The notes beneath the pieces were generated by a model. That model saw only the letters and a list, made by a program, of their open reading frames with translations, was not told the origin of the DNA and made no database searches. A DNA stretch of 64,000 nucleotides, from contig NZ_JAKEVY010000002.1 in the NCBI RefSeq assembly GCF_021491375.1, positions 744,001 through 808,000 of the forward strand, written 5' to 3'. This document shows positions 8,119 to 17,500 of the stretch, piece after piece; the first letter of the stretch is position 1; every line of letters starts with the position of its first letter. This DNA is from Flavihumibacter fluminis. Its GTDB lineage: Bacteria; Bacteroidota; Bacteroidia; Chitinophagales; Chitinophagaceae. Position numbers and translations under genes: made by a program.

Positions 8119-9157
8119 GATCAAATATAAGCAGGTCTACAGAATAGGTTTGATTCTGGTTGGTGATGTTTAACTCATAATTTCCAGGATAGAGCAGTTC
8201 CAGTCTTTTGCGTAGTAATTCATTCCCAAGTCCTGAATGATCACCTGGCGTGTTGTCTTTTCGATATTTATTACTGCAGAAAAAATGAATTTGTTTGTCG
8301 TCTATATCAATGTTGATAATGATAGGGCTAGTTGCTTTTAATTGTTCACCGTGTTTGAATGCATTTTCTATATAGGATATAAAAAGAACGGGTGCAATGG
8401 TTCGGTTGGCAGGGTTTCCTGTAACCTTGTATTGAATAAAATCCGGATTGGCCGTTCGGATTCGTTGCAAATCCAGGTATTGTTCAATGTAGCTGATTTC
8501 TTTTTCAAGGGGTATCCACTCCGGCTGCGCTTCATAGAGCAGGAAGCGGAGCAGTCCGGATAATTTATTCAGATAGACAGAGGCTCGTGGGGCATCAGTT
8601 TCAATCAGTACATCAATATTATTGATAGTATTGAACAGGAAATGCGGATTGAGTTGGGATTTTATTAAGGCGAGTTCGGTTTGCATGTTTTTCTTTTCCA
8701 GGTCCGCTTTGATTTTGATTTCACCATACCAGGTAATGAAACCCCGAAGAATCAATCCGATTACACCGTGAATAATGGCAAGAAGGGAGAGCATTCCCCA
8801 AATAATCAGCCATTTATCGAACCTTTCAGTTACTTTCCAGGGGAACCCTGGTAAATACAGCAACAGAATGGGAATAACTCCGCTGACAAGAGCAGCAGCG
8901 AGGATTCCAACAAAAAAAGGTACTAATCTTTGTTGCGTTAACCACCGGGGAAATAAAATTGCATAACAGCTGTAAAAACAGATGACGCCTGGAAGGATGG
9001 TCATTAGGAGCAACGGACTTTCAAATGCAATGATTTTAAAAGTGGATGAAATTGCCTGTTTGGAACTGGCACTGAGGATGATCAGGAAACTGCTGATCAG
9101 TAACAGATACAATATCCAGTATCCTGCATGCAGCAGAATTTTAATGGATCGTTTCAT
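8087..9157 (-). CDS. LytS/YehU-type sensor histidine kinase
   Basis: 356 residues. There are four membrane helices (about 11-29, 45-67, 80-101 and 115-139), then the His_kinase domain with LNPHFLFNTINN (H172 as phosphoacceptor) and a short C-terminal ATPase domain with SYIENAFKHGE and GLGNELLRKRL. No extracellular sensor domain is present. In this class, kinases paired with ABC exporters often sense through the transporter itself. The gene starts 7 bp after the ABC permease gene and overlaps the regulator gene, supporting one ABC-ATPase/permease/kinase/regulator operon. Confidence 0.93.
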   Translation of the reverse strand: MKRSIKILLHAGYWILYLLLISSFLIILSASSKQAISSTFKIIAFESPLLLMTILPGVICFYSCYAILFPRWLTQQRLVPFFVGILAAALVSGVIPILLLYLPGFPWKVTERFDKWLIIWGMLSLLAIIHGVIGLILRGFITWYGEIKIKADLEKKNMQTELALIKSQLNPHFLFNTINNIDVLIETDAPRASVYLNKLSGLLRFLLYEAQPEWIPLEKEISYIEQYLDLQRIRTANPDFIQYKVTGNPANRTIAPVLFISYIENAFKHGEQLKATSPIIINIDIDDKQIHFFCSNKYRKDNTPGDHSGLGNELLRKRLELLYPGNYELNITNQNQTYSVDLLIFDHEPGMYRSGR

Positions 9158-9164
9158 GCAGTGC

Positions 9165-9938
9165 TTAGGTTTTATCTGCCTTGGTAAGATAAATTATATA
9201 ACTGATACCTGTAAATAGCAGGCAATATATTGCAGGGAGCCAATGAAAATTAAACTGTGTTGCTCCGATGGTGGATTTGCCGGAAAACTCATAACTGCTG
9301 TAGATATAGGGGAGTATATAGCCGTACTTCCAGTTCATGCCTATCATGGAAGCAACATAGAGACCAAACCCGGCTCCGATGGGTATCAGAAAATTCCGGA
9401 ATTGCAGACTCAGCAGGAACTGAAATGCAACTATCGGTAGCATATCCAGGAAAAATTTAGCATTCCCAAGCAACATTCCTTTGAAAGGGAAGGGGGCTTT
9501 TGGAAAGAATACATCCTGATAAAAAACAGCTGGCAAGGTAATCATGCCAAAGGTCGCCAGGTTGAATAAAACAAATCCAAGTAACAGGAGGCTAAGTATC
9601 ACCGTTAGTTTACTTAAGAAGATAATGCTGTAGGGCAGGGGCGCTGTATGTAGTTGTTTCCAGGTGTTATTCCGGACTTCCACCTGTGCCACAAGGCTGG
9701 TAACCAGTATGACGCCCATGGGCAGGAGCAGGTTTCCCATATAGTTCCAGGCTCTTGAGTAGAATTTCGTCCATACAATGGGAGCTGCATTTTCAGCCGG
9801 AATGAGTTCATGGTTATAAAATCGGCCTATCAGTAATATGACAGGAATAAGGAGTCCGCCGGTGATGACCAACCACCAGGCGGCGGATCTTTTTGTTTTC
9901 ATCCATTCAGCCTGAAGGCTTGCCGTCAAAAGTTTCAT
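9165..9938 (-). CDS. ABC-2-type transporter permease
   Basis: 257 residues with about six membrane helices (first at about 20-41, last at about 232-250). It resembles the ABC-2 permeases found in lantibiotic-immunity-like systems. The N-terminal LLTASLQAEWMKTKRSAAWWLVI is typical of this family: an amphipathic start and then the first helix. It follows the ATPase gene with almost no gap and precedes the kinase gene by 7 bp. Export or removal of a membrane-active compound is a reasonable inference from the operon, but the substrate is unknown. Confidence 0.88.
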   Translation of the reverse strand: MKLLTASLQAEWMKTKRSAAWWLVITGGLLIPVILLIGRFYNHELIPAENAAPIVWTKFYSRAWNYMGNLLLPMGVILVTSLVAQVEVRNNTWKQLHTAPLPYSIIFLSKLTVILSLLLLGFVLFNLATFGMITLPAVFYQDVFFPKAPFPFKGMLLGNAKFFLDMLPIVAFQFLLSLQFRNFLIPIGAGFGLYVASMIGMNWKYGYILPYIYSSYEFSGKSTIGATQFNFHWLPAIYCLLFTGISYIIYLTKADKT

Positions 9939-9939
9939 A

Positions 9940-10848
9940 TTAATTCTGATTGATAAGGTTCATGAAGGTTTGTTCAAGACTGGTTTCTGGTGCGTGTACC
10001 TGGAAGAGATCAATTCCTTCTTTCATAAGTTCCCGGTTGATCCGGGCAATTTCCTCACGGGGTAACAAAGGCAGAATCAGAGTGTCCTGGTCCATATCCA
10101 CCACAATGTTGCGTTGTCTGAGAAAGGTTTGAGCCGCAAGGTTGTCACTGGTCTTATAAAACAGGCTGCAGGCGGCTTGTTGTTGCTGCATGAGTTGGGA
10201 AAAAGTTCCTTGAAAAACCAGGCTTCCATTATTAATGATACCGGTATGAGTTGCCAGTTTTTCAATTTCCGACAACAGGTGACTGGAAATAAGGATCGTA
10301 ATACCCATATTTCGGTTGATAGACCGAAGCAGTTCCCGCATTTCGATAATGCCAGAAGGATCCAGACCATTGGTGGGCTCGTCAAGAATCAATAACCGTG
10401 GATTGTGCAGCAAGGCAACGGCGATGGCTAATCGCTGGTTCATGCCAAGCGAGAAAGAAGAACAGCGTTTATTCCCTGTATGTGAAAGCCCGGTAAGTTC
10501 CAGTACGTATGAAATCCGATTGGGATTACATTGATAAATCCGTTGATATAACAACAGGTTTTCCCGGGCTGTGAGATGCAGGTAGAGCGAAGGAGATTCA
10601 ATAAGGGAACCGGTTTGTTGCAGAATGGACAGGCGGTCAAAGTCAAGATCTTTACCAAAGATCCTGACCCTGCCCTTCTGCTTGCGTAGCAGACCCAACA
10701 CCAGTTTGAGGGTAGTGGTTTTGCCTGCACCGTTAGGTCCGAGGAATCCATATATGGAACCCTCGGGTACCTGTAATTGGATATTATTTAATACTGTTTC
10801 CTCTTTTCGGAACTGATAGGAGAGTCCTTCTGTTTCCAGCAGATACAT
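9940..10848 (-). CDS. ABC transporter ATP-binding protein (BcrA/DrrA-like)
   Basis: 302 residues: one nucleotide-binding domain plus a C-terminal accessory region of about 80 residues, as in the bacitracin/lantibiotic-exporter ATPases. Walker A GPNGAGKTT is at 37-45 and Walker B RLLILDEPT at 151-159, with the downstream H-loop in LISSHLLSEIE. The signature is a divergent FSLGM at 132-136 instead of LSGGQ; FSLGM is seen in other members of this branch. It is the first gene of the ABC/LytS/LytTR operon. A direct repeat resembling a LytTR site lies 91-119 bp upstream of the start. Confidence 0.93.
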   Translation of the reverse strand: MYLLETEGLSYQFRKEETVLNNIQLQVPEGSIYGFLGPNGAGKTTTLKLVLGLLRKQKGRVRIFGKDLDFDRLSILQQTGSLIESPSLYLHLTARENLLLYQRIYQCNPNRISYVLELTGLSHTGNKRCSSFSLGMNQRLAIAVALLHNPRLLILDEPTNGLDPSGIIEMRELLRSINRNMGITILISSHLLSEIEKLATHTGIINNGSLVFQGTFSQLMQQQQAACSLFYKTSDNLAAQTFLRQRNIVVDMDQDTLILPLLPREEIARINRELMKEGIDLFQVHAPETSLEQTFMNLINQN

Positions 10849-10938
10849 AGTAAAAGGTTGAATGGTTAATGGTATCTGCTGTAAAACTAGGCATGCGTGT
10901 TCGCCTTCTGGTAACCAATCTGTAAATGCCTATTTACT

Positions 10939-10967
10939 TTCTGCAAAAGGGCAAAAAGGTTCTGCAA
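10939..10967. promoter_or_regulatory. Direct repeat, candidate LytTR regulator site
   Basis: TTCTGCAA occurs twice in the same orientation, at 10939-10946 and 10960-10967. The 13-bp gap gives a 21-bp period, two helical turns. LytTR regulators typically recognise two 9-bp direct repeats separated by 12-13 bp. The repeat lies between the pirin stop and the start of the ABC operon, which contains its own LytTR gene. Assignment is inference from geometry and context. Confidence 0.5.
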
Positions 10968-10969
10968 GT

Positions 10970-11839
10970 TTAGTCCAGGGTTCCGAATTTTCCAGCCCTG
11001 AACTCTTCCATTGCTTCCATTAATTCAGCCTGGGTATTCATAACAAACGGACCATAACTGGCGATGGGTTCATCAATTGGTTCACCACTCATAACCAGGA
11101 GCACTGCATCTTTAGAAGCATGTATGGTAATGTCAGTTCCCTCCTGACCAAATAATGCCATATGATGTTCAGGGACAGTGGTGCCGTTTACTGCTACCTG
11201 GCCATGAAGAATAAGAATGGCGGTAGTATGACTTTCATCGATGGATGTCCTTAAATCAGCCCCCTTTTTTAAGCGGATATCCCACAAATTGACTGGCGTG
11301 TAGGTGTTTGCCGGACCTTTAATTCCGTTATAATTGCCTGCTATAACCCTGACAACACCCAGGTCTTCCGATAAAGTAACCTCTCTGATCAATTCATTTG
11401 TTAATGCCTGATAATGAGGTGCTTCCGTTTTGAAACGGGCTGGAAGGTTCACCCATAACTGGATCATTTCAAACTTGCCCCCCTTACTGCTGAATTCCCG
11501 CTCATGGTATTCCTTGTGTAGAATACCCGATCCGGCTGTCATCCATTGTACTTCACCCGGATAAATGATGCCATGATTACCTGCACTGTCGTGGTGTTCG
11601 ACCGCACCCTGGTAAGCAATCGTAACTGTTTCAAATCCTTTGTGCGGGTGCACATCCACACCACGCAGGTGTTGGGATGGGGGGAATTCAAATTCCGCCG
11701 CAAAATCAAGCATCAAAAAAGGGCTGATCCTTCTTTGGGATATAGGTCCACCGGGGAAATAATGATAAACACGAAAACCGTCTCCAACCATGCCCGGGTG
11801 CACTGGTCTGGATATAATTTTTTCAATTGCTTTTTCCAT
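10970..11839 (-). CDS. Pirin family protein
   Basis: 289 residues from the ATG at 11839; an upstream frame extension to 11875 has no plausible start context and overlaps the promoter. It is a double-cupin pirin. The metal site is visible in the N-terminal cupin: H64 and H66 in DVHPHKGFE, then H108 and E110 in GILHKEYHE. Pirins bind iron or another divalent metal and some oxidise quercetin; others act as redox-responsive co-regulators. No membrane segment or signal peptide is present. A perfect TATATTTG promoter element and an adjoining 14-bp palindrome lie just upstream, suggesting dedicated repression or activation. It probably forms a single-gene unit. Confidence 0.93.
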   Translation of the reverse strand: MEKAIEKIISRPVHPGMVGDGFRVYHYFPGGPISQRRISPFLMLDFAAEFEFPPSQHLRGVDVHPHKGFETVTIAYQGAVEHHDSAGNHGIIYPGEVQWMTAGSGILHKEYHEREFSSKGGKFEMIQLWVNLPARFKTEAPHYQALTNELIREVTLSEDLGVVRVIAGNYNGIKGPANTYTPVNLWDIRLKKGADLRTSIDESHTTAILILHGQVAVNGTTVPEHHMALFGQEGTDITIHASKDAVLLVMSGEPIDEPIASYGPFVMNTQAELMEAMEEFRAGKFGTLD

Positions 11840-11855
11840 GATAGATTGATTTATG

Positions 11856-11876
11856 CAAATATAATGTTTAAACATT
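11856..11876 (-). promoter_or_regulatory. Pirin promoter -7 element abutting a 14-bp palindromic operator
   Basis: On the minus strand TATATTTG (11863-11856) matches the Bacteroidota -7 consensus TAnnTTTG exactly, 17 bp before the pirin ATG. Directly upstream, sharing one base, is the perfect palindrome AATGTTTAAACATT (11863-11876), placed between the expected -33 and -7 positions. That is a classic position for a repressor. No obvious -33 TTTG is found, so activation is also possible. Confidence 0.55.
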
Positions 11877-11916
11877 GAAAATGCTGTTAAGGGATGTTTA
11901 ATACACTCAAAAAGAG

Positions 11917-13062
11917 CTACAAGTACTTCGCCAGGAAACTATCCGGGTTGTTCTGTTTAAACTGTCGGTAACGTACGCAGGCTGGGTAGAGGATTAACAC
12001 TGCGCATATCCATACCAGGTAGACTACTCCTAGCGAATAACCATTGGGTTGTTGTAAAGGGCGACCAAATCCAAAGCCTCCGAAATTTAATTGATCCAGG
12101 GTATATCCGTCAATAAATAATGTAATGATCAATGCTCCATGGATGAGATACCAATGAATGATATAATAGAATAACGGCACAGAACCATATACTTCCAGCA
12201 GGTTGTTGATGGGTTGAGGTAAGGTTTGTTTTTTCAGGATAGCATAAAGAAGCAGGGCCATACCCAGCATAAAAATGGTGAATAAAAGAGATGGGGGATA
12301 TTTCTCTACGCGGATAAAGGATAATCCAGTCAGAATGTTGTTTTTCTGTATTGCCCAGCCATTTGGATCACCAAATCCGGAAAAGGCGCGAAGCAAGATC
12401 CCGCCTGCCAGCAGGATTAATCCAAGTCTCGCAAACCAGGCAGCATTTTTAGTGCCCTGTTTAAAATAGGGGCCCATCCCAAACCCAATCAGCATGATGG
12501 CAAGCCAGGGTAAAGGTGGGTAAGCAACAATAAGGGTATGCGCTGGCCCCAGTTGCTGAACTACCAGGGTAGATAAAGCCGGTACATTGATAAATTGATT
12601 AACCGTGATGAGTAGCAGGCCTGTCAGCATGAGCAATCGGGGTGCGATTTGCTGAAGAAAAGCCATCGCTATAAAACCGGTTCCAATGGCTCCGATTACC
12701 TGGAACAATATTGAATTGAAGTGTACATTAAACCAGATACCGAAATTTACTACCGTAAGCTCCAGGAGTACCAGCCAACAACCACGTTTCAGCAGTTTGC
12801 TTTGAAGTGCAGCAGCGTTCTGTATTTTGTCCTGTTGAAGGTAGATGGAGACTCCAGAAAGAAAAACAAAGGTCGGGGCACAAAGATGTGTAATCCATCG
12901 GGTAAAAAACAGGAGAGGGGTTGTTGTATCCAGGTTGAGCGGATCTTCCGTCAGTGATCCTTCATGAAACAGATCCCTGGTATGATCCAGTGCCATAATA
13001 ATCATGACCAGCCCCCTCAATTGGTCTATGGAATGAATCCTTTTAAGAGATAAGGCCGCCAT
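11917..13062 (-). CDS. DUF1624 / heparan-alpha-glucosaminide N-acetyltransferase-like membrane protein
   Basis: 381 residues with about ten membrane helices. The N-terminal motif RIHSIDQLRGLVMIIMALDH followed by TRDLFH is diagnostic of the DUF1624/HGSNAT_cat family, multi-spanning acyltransferase-like proteins related to the lysosomal heparan acetyltransferase; bacterial substrates are mostly unknown. A conserved-looking histidine lies in ALDHTRD near the first helix. The gene is 15 bp downstream of the ModF-like ATPase gene and same-stranded, so co-transcription with it and the large sensor kinase is likely. Acylation of a cell-envelope glycan is a guess from the family only. Confidence 0.85.
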   Translation of the reverse strand: MAALSLKRIHSIDQLRGLVMIIMALDHTRDLFHEGSLTEDPLNLDTTTPLLFFTRWITHLCAPTFVFLSGVSIYLQQDKIQNAAALQSKLLKRGCWLVLLELTVVNFGIWFNVHFNSILFQVIGAIGTGFIAMAFLQQIAPRLLMLTGLLLITVNQFINVPALSTLVVQQLGPAHTLIVAYPPLPWLAIMLIGFGMGPYFKQGTKNAAWFARLGLILLAGGILLRAFSGFGDPNGWAIQKNNILTGLSFIRVEKYPPSLLFTIFMLGMALLLYAILKKQTLPQPINNLLEVYGSVPLFYYIIHWYLIHGALIITLFIDGYTLDQLNFGGFGFGRPLQQPNGYSLGVVYLVWICAVLILYPACVRYRQFKQNNPDSFLAKYL

Positions 13063-13077
13063 GGTTGCATGGTTTAT

Positions 13078-14592
13078 TTAGGTATCCTGAAAGGTAACCA
13101 TTTTGCCATTCTCCAGTACCAGCTGCCTGTTTACGGATGCGGGAATTTCATCAGCGTAATGACTTACATAGATCAGACTGATATGCGTTTGACGACATAG
13201 TTCATCGATCAGGTGTTTAATTTGTTCGGTTTGGTTAGGATCAAGTCCCTGGCAGGGTTCGTCGAGGATCAGGAGCGGCGGATACTTAACCAGAGCCCTT
13301 GCTATCAGCGTTAGTCGCTGTACACTGGTTGCTACCTGTTGCAATCTGTTCATTGCATAATCACCAATACCCAGTGCATTCATAACCGCAAGGATTAAGC
13401 TTTCATTTTCCATTACAGGAGTCCGGTATAATCCGATAGTATCGTATAATCCAGATTCAACTGCCTGAGCAACCGTGGTTTCTTGTGGGAAGTATTGAAA
13501 CAATTCAGGAGAAACAAATCCAATCTTTTTTTTGATTTCCCAGATGGATTCACCTGATCCTCTTTTCCTTCCAAACAATTTAATGTTGTTCGCATATGCC
13601 TGGGGGTTATCACCTGTAATCAGGCTGATCAGGGTAGATTTTCCGGCTCCATTATGGCCACTGATGGACCAACGCTCGCCTTTGGCGATTTTCCAGTTAA
13701 TGTTATCCAGGATGATACGGTTTCCGTATTGAACACGTCCGCTTTGAATCTCAACGATTTCATCAAATTCAGCAAAACGGCCCAATTTCAACCAGCTATC
13801 AAGTAGCATCTTGTGACTGCTTTCCGTTTGCTTTTTTTCCATCACCTGACGGTATTGTTCCCTTGTGGAAATGGTCTGGATTCGTCCATTCTTTAATTGC
13901 GCGATATGTGTTATCGAAGCGGGTAGTTCATGGTGTGATAGACTCATAACAACATGGATTCCGGATGCAATGATGCGGGCAAGCAATTGTTCAAATCCTA
14001 TTCTTGTAAGCCTGTCAAGTCCGGCTGTAGGATTATCCAGCAATAACAAAGCAGGGTTCTTTAATAATGCCAGACCAATTAATAACCTTCTGGTTTCGCC
14101 ATTTGACAACAGGATTACCTGTTTGTCGAGCAATTTTTCAAGCCTGCAAACAGCTATTACATTTTCTACCGTCCACCCAAACCAGGCCGGCTGGCTGCCT
14201 TCCTGGTTCAGCATCTCAGATACGGTCGGTGCATCTTCTGCATCACAGGAGTTGTATCGTTGCTGATAATAAAAAGTATTGGTATGGGAAAGGTTGGTAA
14301 ACCGATGCCTCGCATCAATAAAGGATACCAGGTTTCGCCAGGAAAACAAAGGGTCCTTAGGTATATTTCCGGACTTTTTGAGTGACTCAAAAAATGCGGC
14401 CTCCCATTTTCCCCCGGTAATGGGTAAATGGCCGGCAAGTGCTTTTAGTAAGCTGGTTTTTCCTGACCCGCTATCGCCAGTTAGCGCCCAGGTTTCTCCC
14501 TGCCGTATCGTAAAATCCAGTTCCTGGAACAGTCGTTTGTTCTGGTATTGTATGCAGCCTTTTTCAATTTTGAACAGTACAGTTGTTTCCAT
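13078..14592 (-). CDS. Double-NBD ABC ATPase, ModF/PhrA-like, with one degenerate site
   Basis: 504 residues, two fused ATP-binding domains and no membrane segment. NBD1: Walker A GDSGSGKT (39-46), signature LSNGE (162-166), Walker B LLLLDNPTAG with asparagine N187 in place of the catalytic glutamate. NBD2: Walker A GHNGAGKS (312-319), Walker B LLILDEPCQG with E445 intact, but the signature is degraded to VATSVQ (about 420-425). In a closed sandwich this leaves one consensus and one degenerate ATP site, as in asymmetric ABC proteins. E. coli ModF has the same two-domain architecture, but no molybdate transporter genes are nearby, so no molybdenum role is claimed. It starts 6 bp after the kinase gene. 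Confidence 0.88.
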   Translation of the reverse strand: METTVLFKIEKGCIQYQNKRLFQELDFTIRQGETWALTGDSGSGKTSLLKALAGHLPITGGKWEAAFFESLKKSGNIPKDPLFSWRNLVSFIDARHRFTNLSHTNTFYYQQRYNSCDAEDAPTVSEMLNQEGSQPAWFGWTVENVIAVCRLEKLLDKQVILLSNGETRRLLIGLALLKNPALLLLDNPTAGLDRLTRIGFEQLLARIIASGIHVVMSLSHHELPASITHIAQLKNGRIQTISTREQYRQVMEKKQTESSHKMLLDSWLKLGRFAEFDEIVEIQSGRVQYGNRIILDNINWKIAKGERWSISGHNGAGKSTLISLITGDNPQAYANNIKLFGRKRGSGESIWEIKKKIGFVSPELFQYFPQETTVAQAVESGLYDTIGLYRTPVMENESLILAVMNALGIGDYAMNRLQQVATSVQRLTLIARALVKYPPLLILDEPCQGLDPNQTEQIKHLIDELCRQTHISLIYVSHYADEIPASVNRQLVLENGKMVTFQDT

Positions 14593-14598
14593 TTTAGC

Positions 14599-17500
14599 TC
14601 AGGCTTGGAGTGGTGGGGTTTTAGGCAATGTAAAATAAAAAGTGCTGCCTTCTCCTGGCGTTGATTCTACCCAAATGGCTCCTCCCAGGTTTTCTACAAT
14701 TTTTTTAACTACAGCCAGTCCAATTCCTGTTCCTCCATAGTCTTCCCTTTTGTGCAAACGTTGAAAAATGATAAAGATCCGTTCGTGATATTCCTGAGCA
14801 ATTCCGATACCATTGTCTTCAATGGCAATTTTCCATTCAGTTTCTTCATCAGTTGCCCAAATGCGAATTGTTGGCGGCAAATCAGGTTTGCTGTATTTAA
14901 CTGCATTCGTAATAAGATTTTGAAATACCTGCCGGAGGGGAGAGTGGTAACTGGAGATAACCGGCAGGTCGTTCAATATCACTTTTGCCTTTTTTTCTTC
15001 CAGTAAATTCCTGTTCAGGGTGATGGTTTCTTCCACCAGTCGGTTCAGGTTTAATGCAGTTGATTTTTCTTTCTGCTTTCCTATTCTTGAAAAATCAAGC
15101 AGATCCAGGATGATTTGCCGCATTCGTTTCGCACCATCTGTTGCATAGTAAATATATTGATGTGCTTTCTCATCGAGGTATCCATGATATTTTTTCTCCA
15201 ATTGCGTTAGAAATCCGGTTACCATTCGAAGTGGTTCCTGCAGATCATGGGACGCAACATAGGCAAACTGTTCAAGTTCCTGGTTGGATATGGCCAGTTC
15301 CTTTACTTTTTTCTCCAACTCCTGGTTTAGCTCTTCCAAAGAGCTTTCATACTCTTTGCGATGCGAGATATCAGACATAGCACCCAGGGCACGAAGAACC
15401 TGTCCTTTTTCATTTCTGAGAAAGATGGCTTTATCAGATACGAATGCATATTCTCCGGTTGATTTTAAGAACCGATATTCTTCATCCCAGGTTTCTGAAG
15501 CAATACTTCCACTCATATAACCCTGAATTTTTGCAACAACCTGTTCCCTGTCGTCAGGATGAATCAGGCTTATCAGGAGTGGAAAATTTGGTTTGATTTC
15601 ATGGGGATTGTAGCCAAATAAGGAATAAAATCCCTGGCCCCAGAATAATTTATCTTTTTCTACATCATAATCCCAGATGGCATCATTGGTTGCCCGGGTG
15701 ATTATTTCAAATCGTTCATTGGATTGCTGAATTTGGGCTTCAGCTATTTTTCGATTGGTAATGTCACGGATAAAAACTGAATTACCGTTACCTGCAGGAT
15801 AAATTTCAATATCAAACCACTGGTTAGTTGACTCTTTATGAATTTCTATGGACTTTTTTTCCCGGCTGTAAAAAGTGTGAAGCAGTATATCTGACTCGGG
15901 TATCTGCAAGGCTTCAGCCAGCACGCTTGCTGCTGTTCTTTTTTCAACCTGCTGTCTTGGAAGGTTGAAAATTGTTTCCGCCTGTTTATTCCAATAGGTA
16001 ATTTTTCCTTCCTGGCTAATGGCACAAAATCCGTCACCAATACTTTCTAAAATCGTATTCCTTTCAAACAGCGCATGCTCCAGTTGTAGCTGATTGTTTT
16101 TGCGCTGAATGGCTGCTGCCAGATTAACCGTAACATTGGTAAGAAAACTGATTTCAGATTCTTCCCAAAATCGTTCTTCCCTGCAGGCATCGAAACCAAT
16201 CAGACCCACACATTGATTCTCTACCATTACCGGTAATGCCAGGCAGGATTTGATCTGCTGATTTTCCAGGATCCAATAAAGATCTGCATCCTTCACTTTT
16301 GCTGTAACCAGTTGCACAGGAGAACCGTTCAATAATGGATCAAAAAAACCTGGATAATTCTGAACTGGTACTTGTTGAAGGTATGGATTGTCAATTTCTT
16401 TTGATATATCATCCCTGGTCCATTCGTAACGCTGACTTGAAAGTATGGTACCAGTTTGTGTATCCTGGTGCAATTCAAAATAATACACCCTGTCAACTTC
16501 CGCTGTTTGTCCGGTTATTTCAAAGATTCCCGGTAGTATGGTTGTCCAGTCTTCAACCTGCAAAAAGCCACTGATTATTATCGATAAGGTGTCCAGTAAC
16601 CGGTTCTTTCTTGAAAGTTCCAGTTCATTTGTCTTTTGATGATGAATGTCCTGAATACTTCCATATACCTTGTTGCATTGATTGTCAATCCATTCAGCTT
16701 GTCCAATTATCCGAACCCATTTTTTATTACCTGTATAGGTTGTTACAGGAAGTTCAAGATCAAACTCAAGTGCATCCAGCATTAATTTATCTACAGCCTG
16801 CCTGAGTTGTTCTTTTGATGGACCTACTGCCAAATTCAGGAAGTCTTGCCAGCTGGGAGAAAGTAAGGGTCCGGTTTCCAGAATTTGCCGGGCTATTTCA
16901 GAGCAGGTAAATGCAGGCTTATCAATATGGCTAAAATTGAGTTCCCAGCCCCCAACAAGTGCCAGTTTGGAAGCATTATCCAGCAATTTCTGCAATTCTT
17001 TAGTTTCTGTGGTATCGCGCATTAGGCCAACCATTCTCACAGGTTTGCCATTCGCGTCTCTTAAAATATGGCCAATTTCTTCCACACTGGCATACATCCC
17101 TTCTTTTCTGCGAAATCGGTAACTGTATTCCCACCTTTCCATTTGAGGGTCTGCCAAAAACAGCGCAAGGCTCTCGGATACCTGTTGAACTTCATCCGGA
17201 TGAATCCGTTCCATCCATCTGTCCATTTGAATTGGCTTGTTAACCTGTTCTGTATACCCAAATAAACGACCGTACCCCTCACCGAATACCAGGTGATCCT
17301 TTTCAATATCCCAATCATAAATCGCGTCTTTGGTACCACGATTGATCAGTTCAAAACGATCATTGCTGATCTTTAGATTTTCAAGGTTGTCAAATTTGGT
17401 AATCACCAGCGATAACAAGCGCTGTGATCTTTCAATGGCAAACTCTTCAAATGCGTTTGGCCACCGGGGAGTTGAGAAATAAAGAGCGAGTGTGGCAACT

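Noticed and set aside
13078-14592. Molybdate transport ATPase
   Set aside because: ModF-like architecture only; no modA, modB or modC in the neighbourhood.
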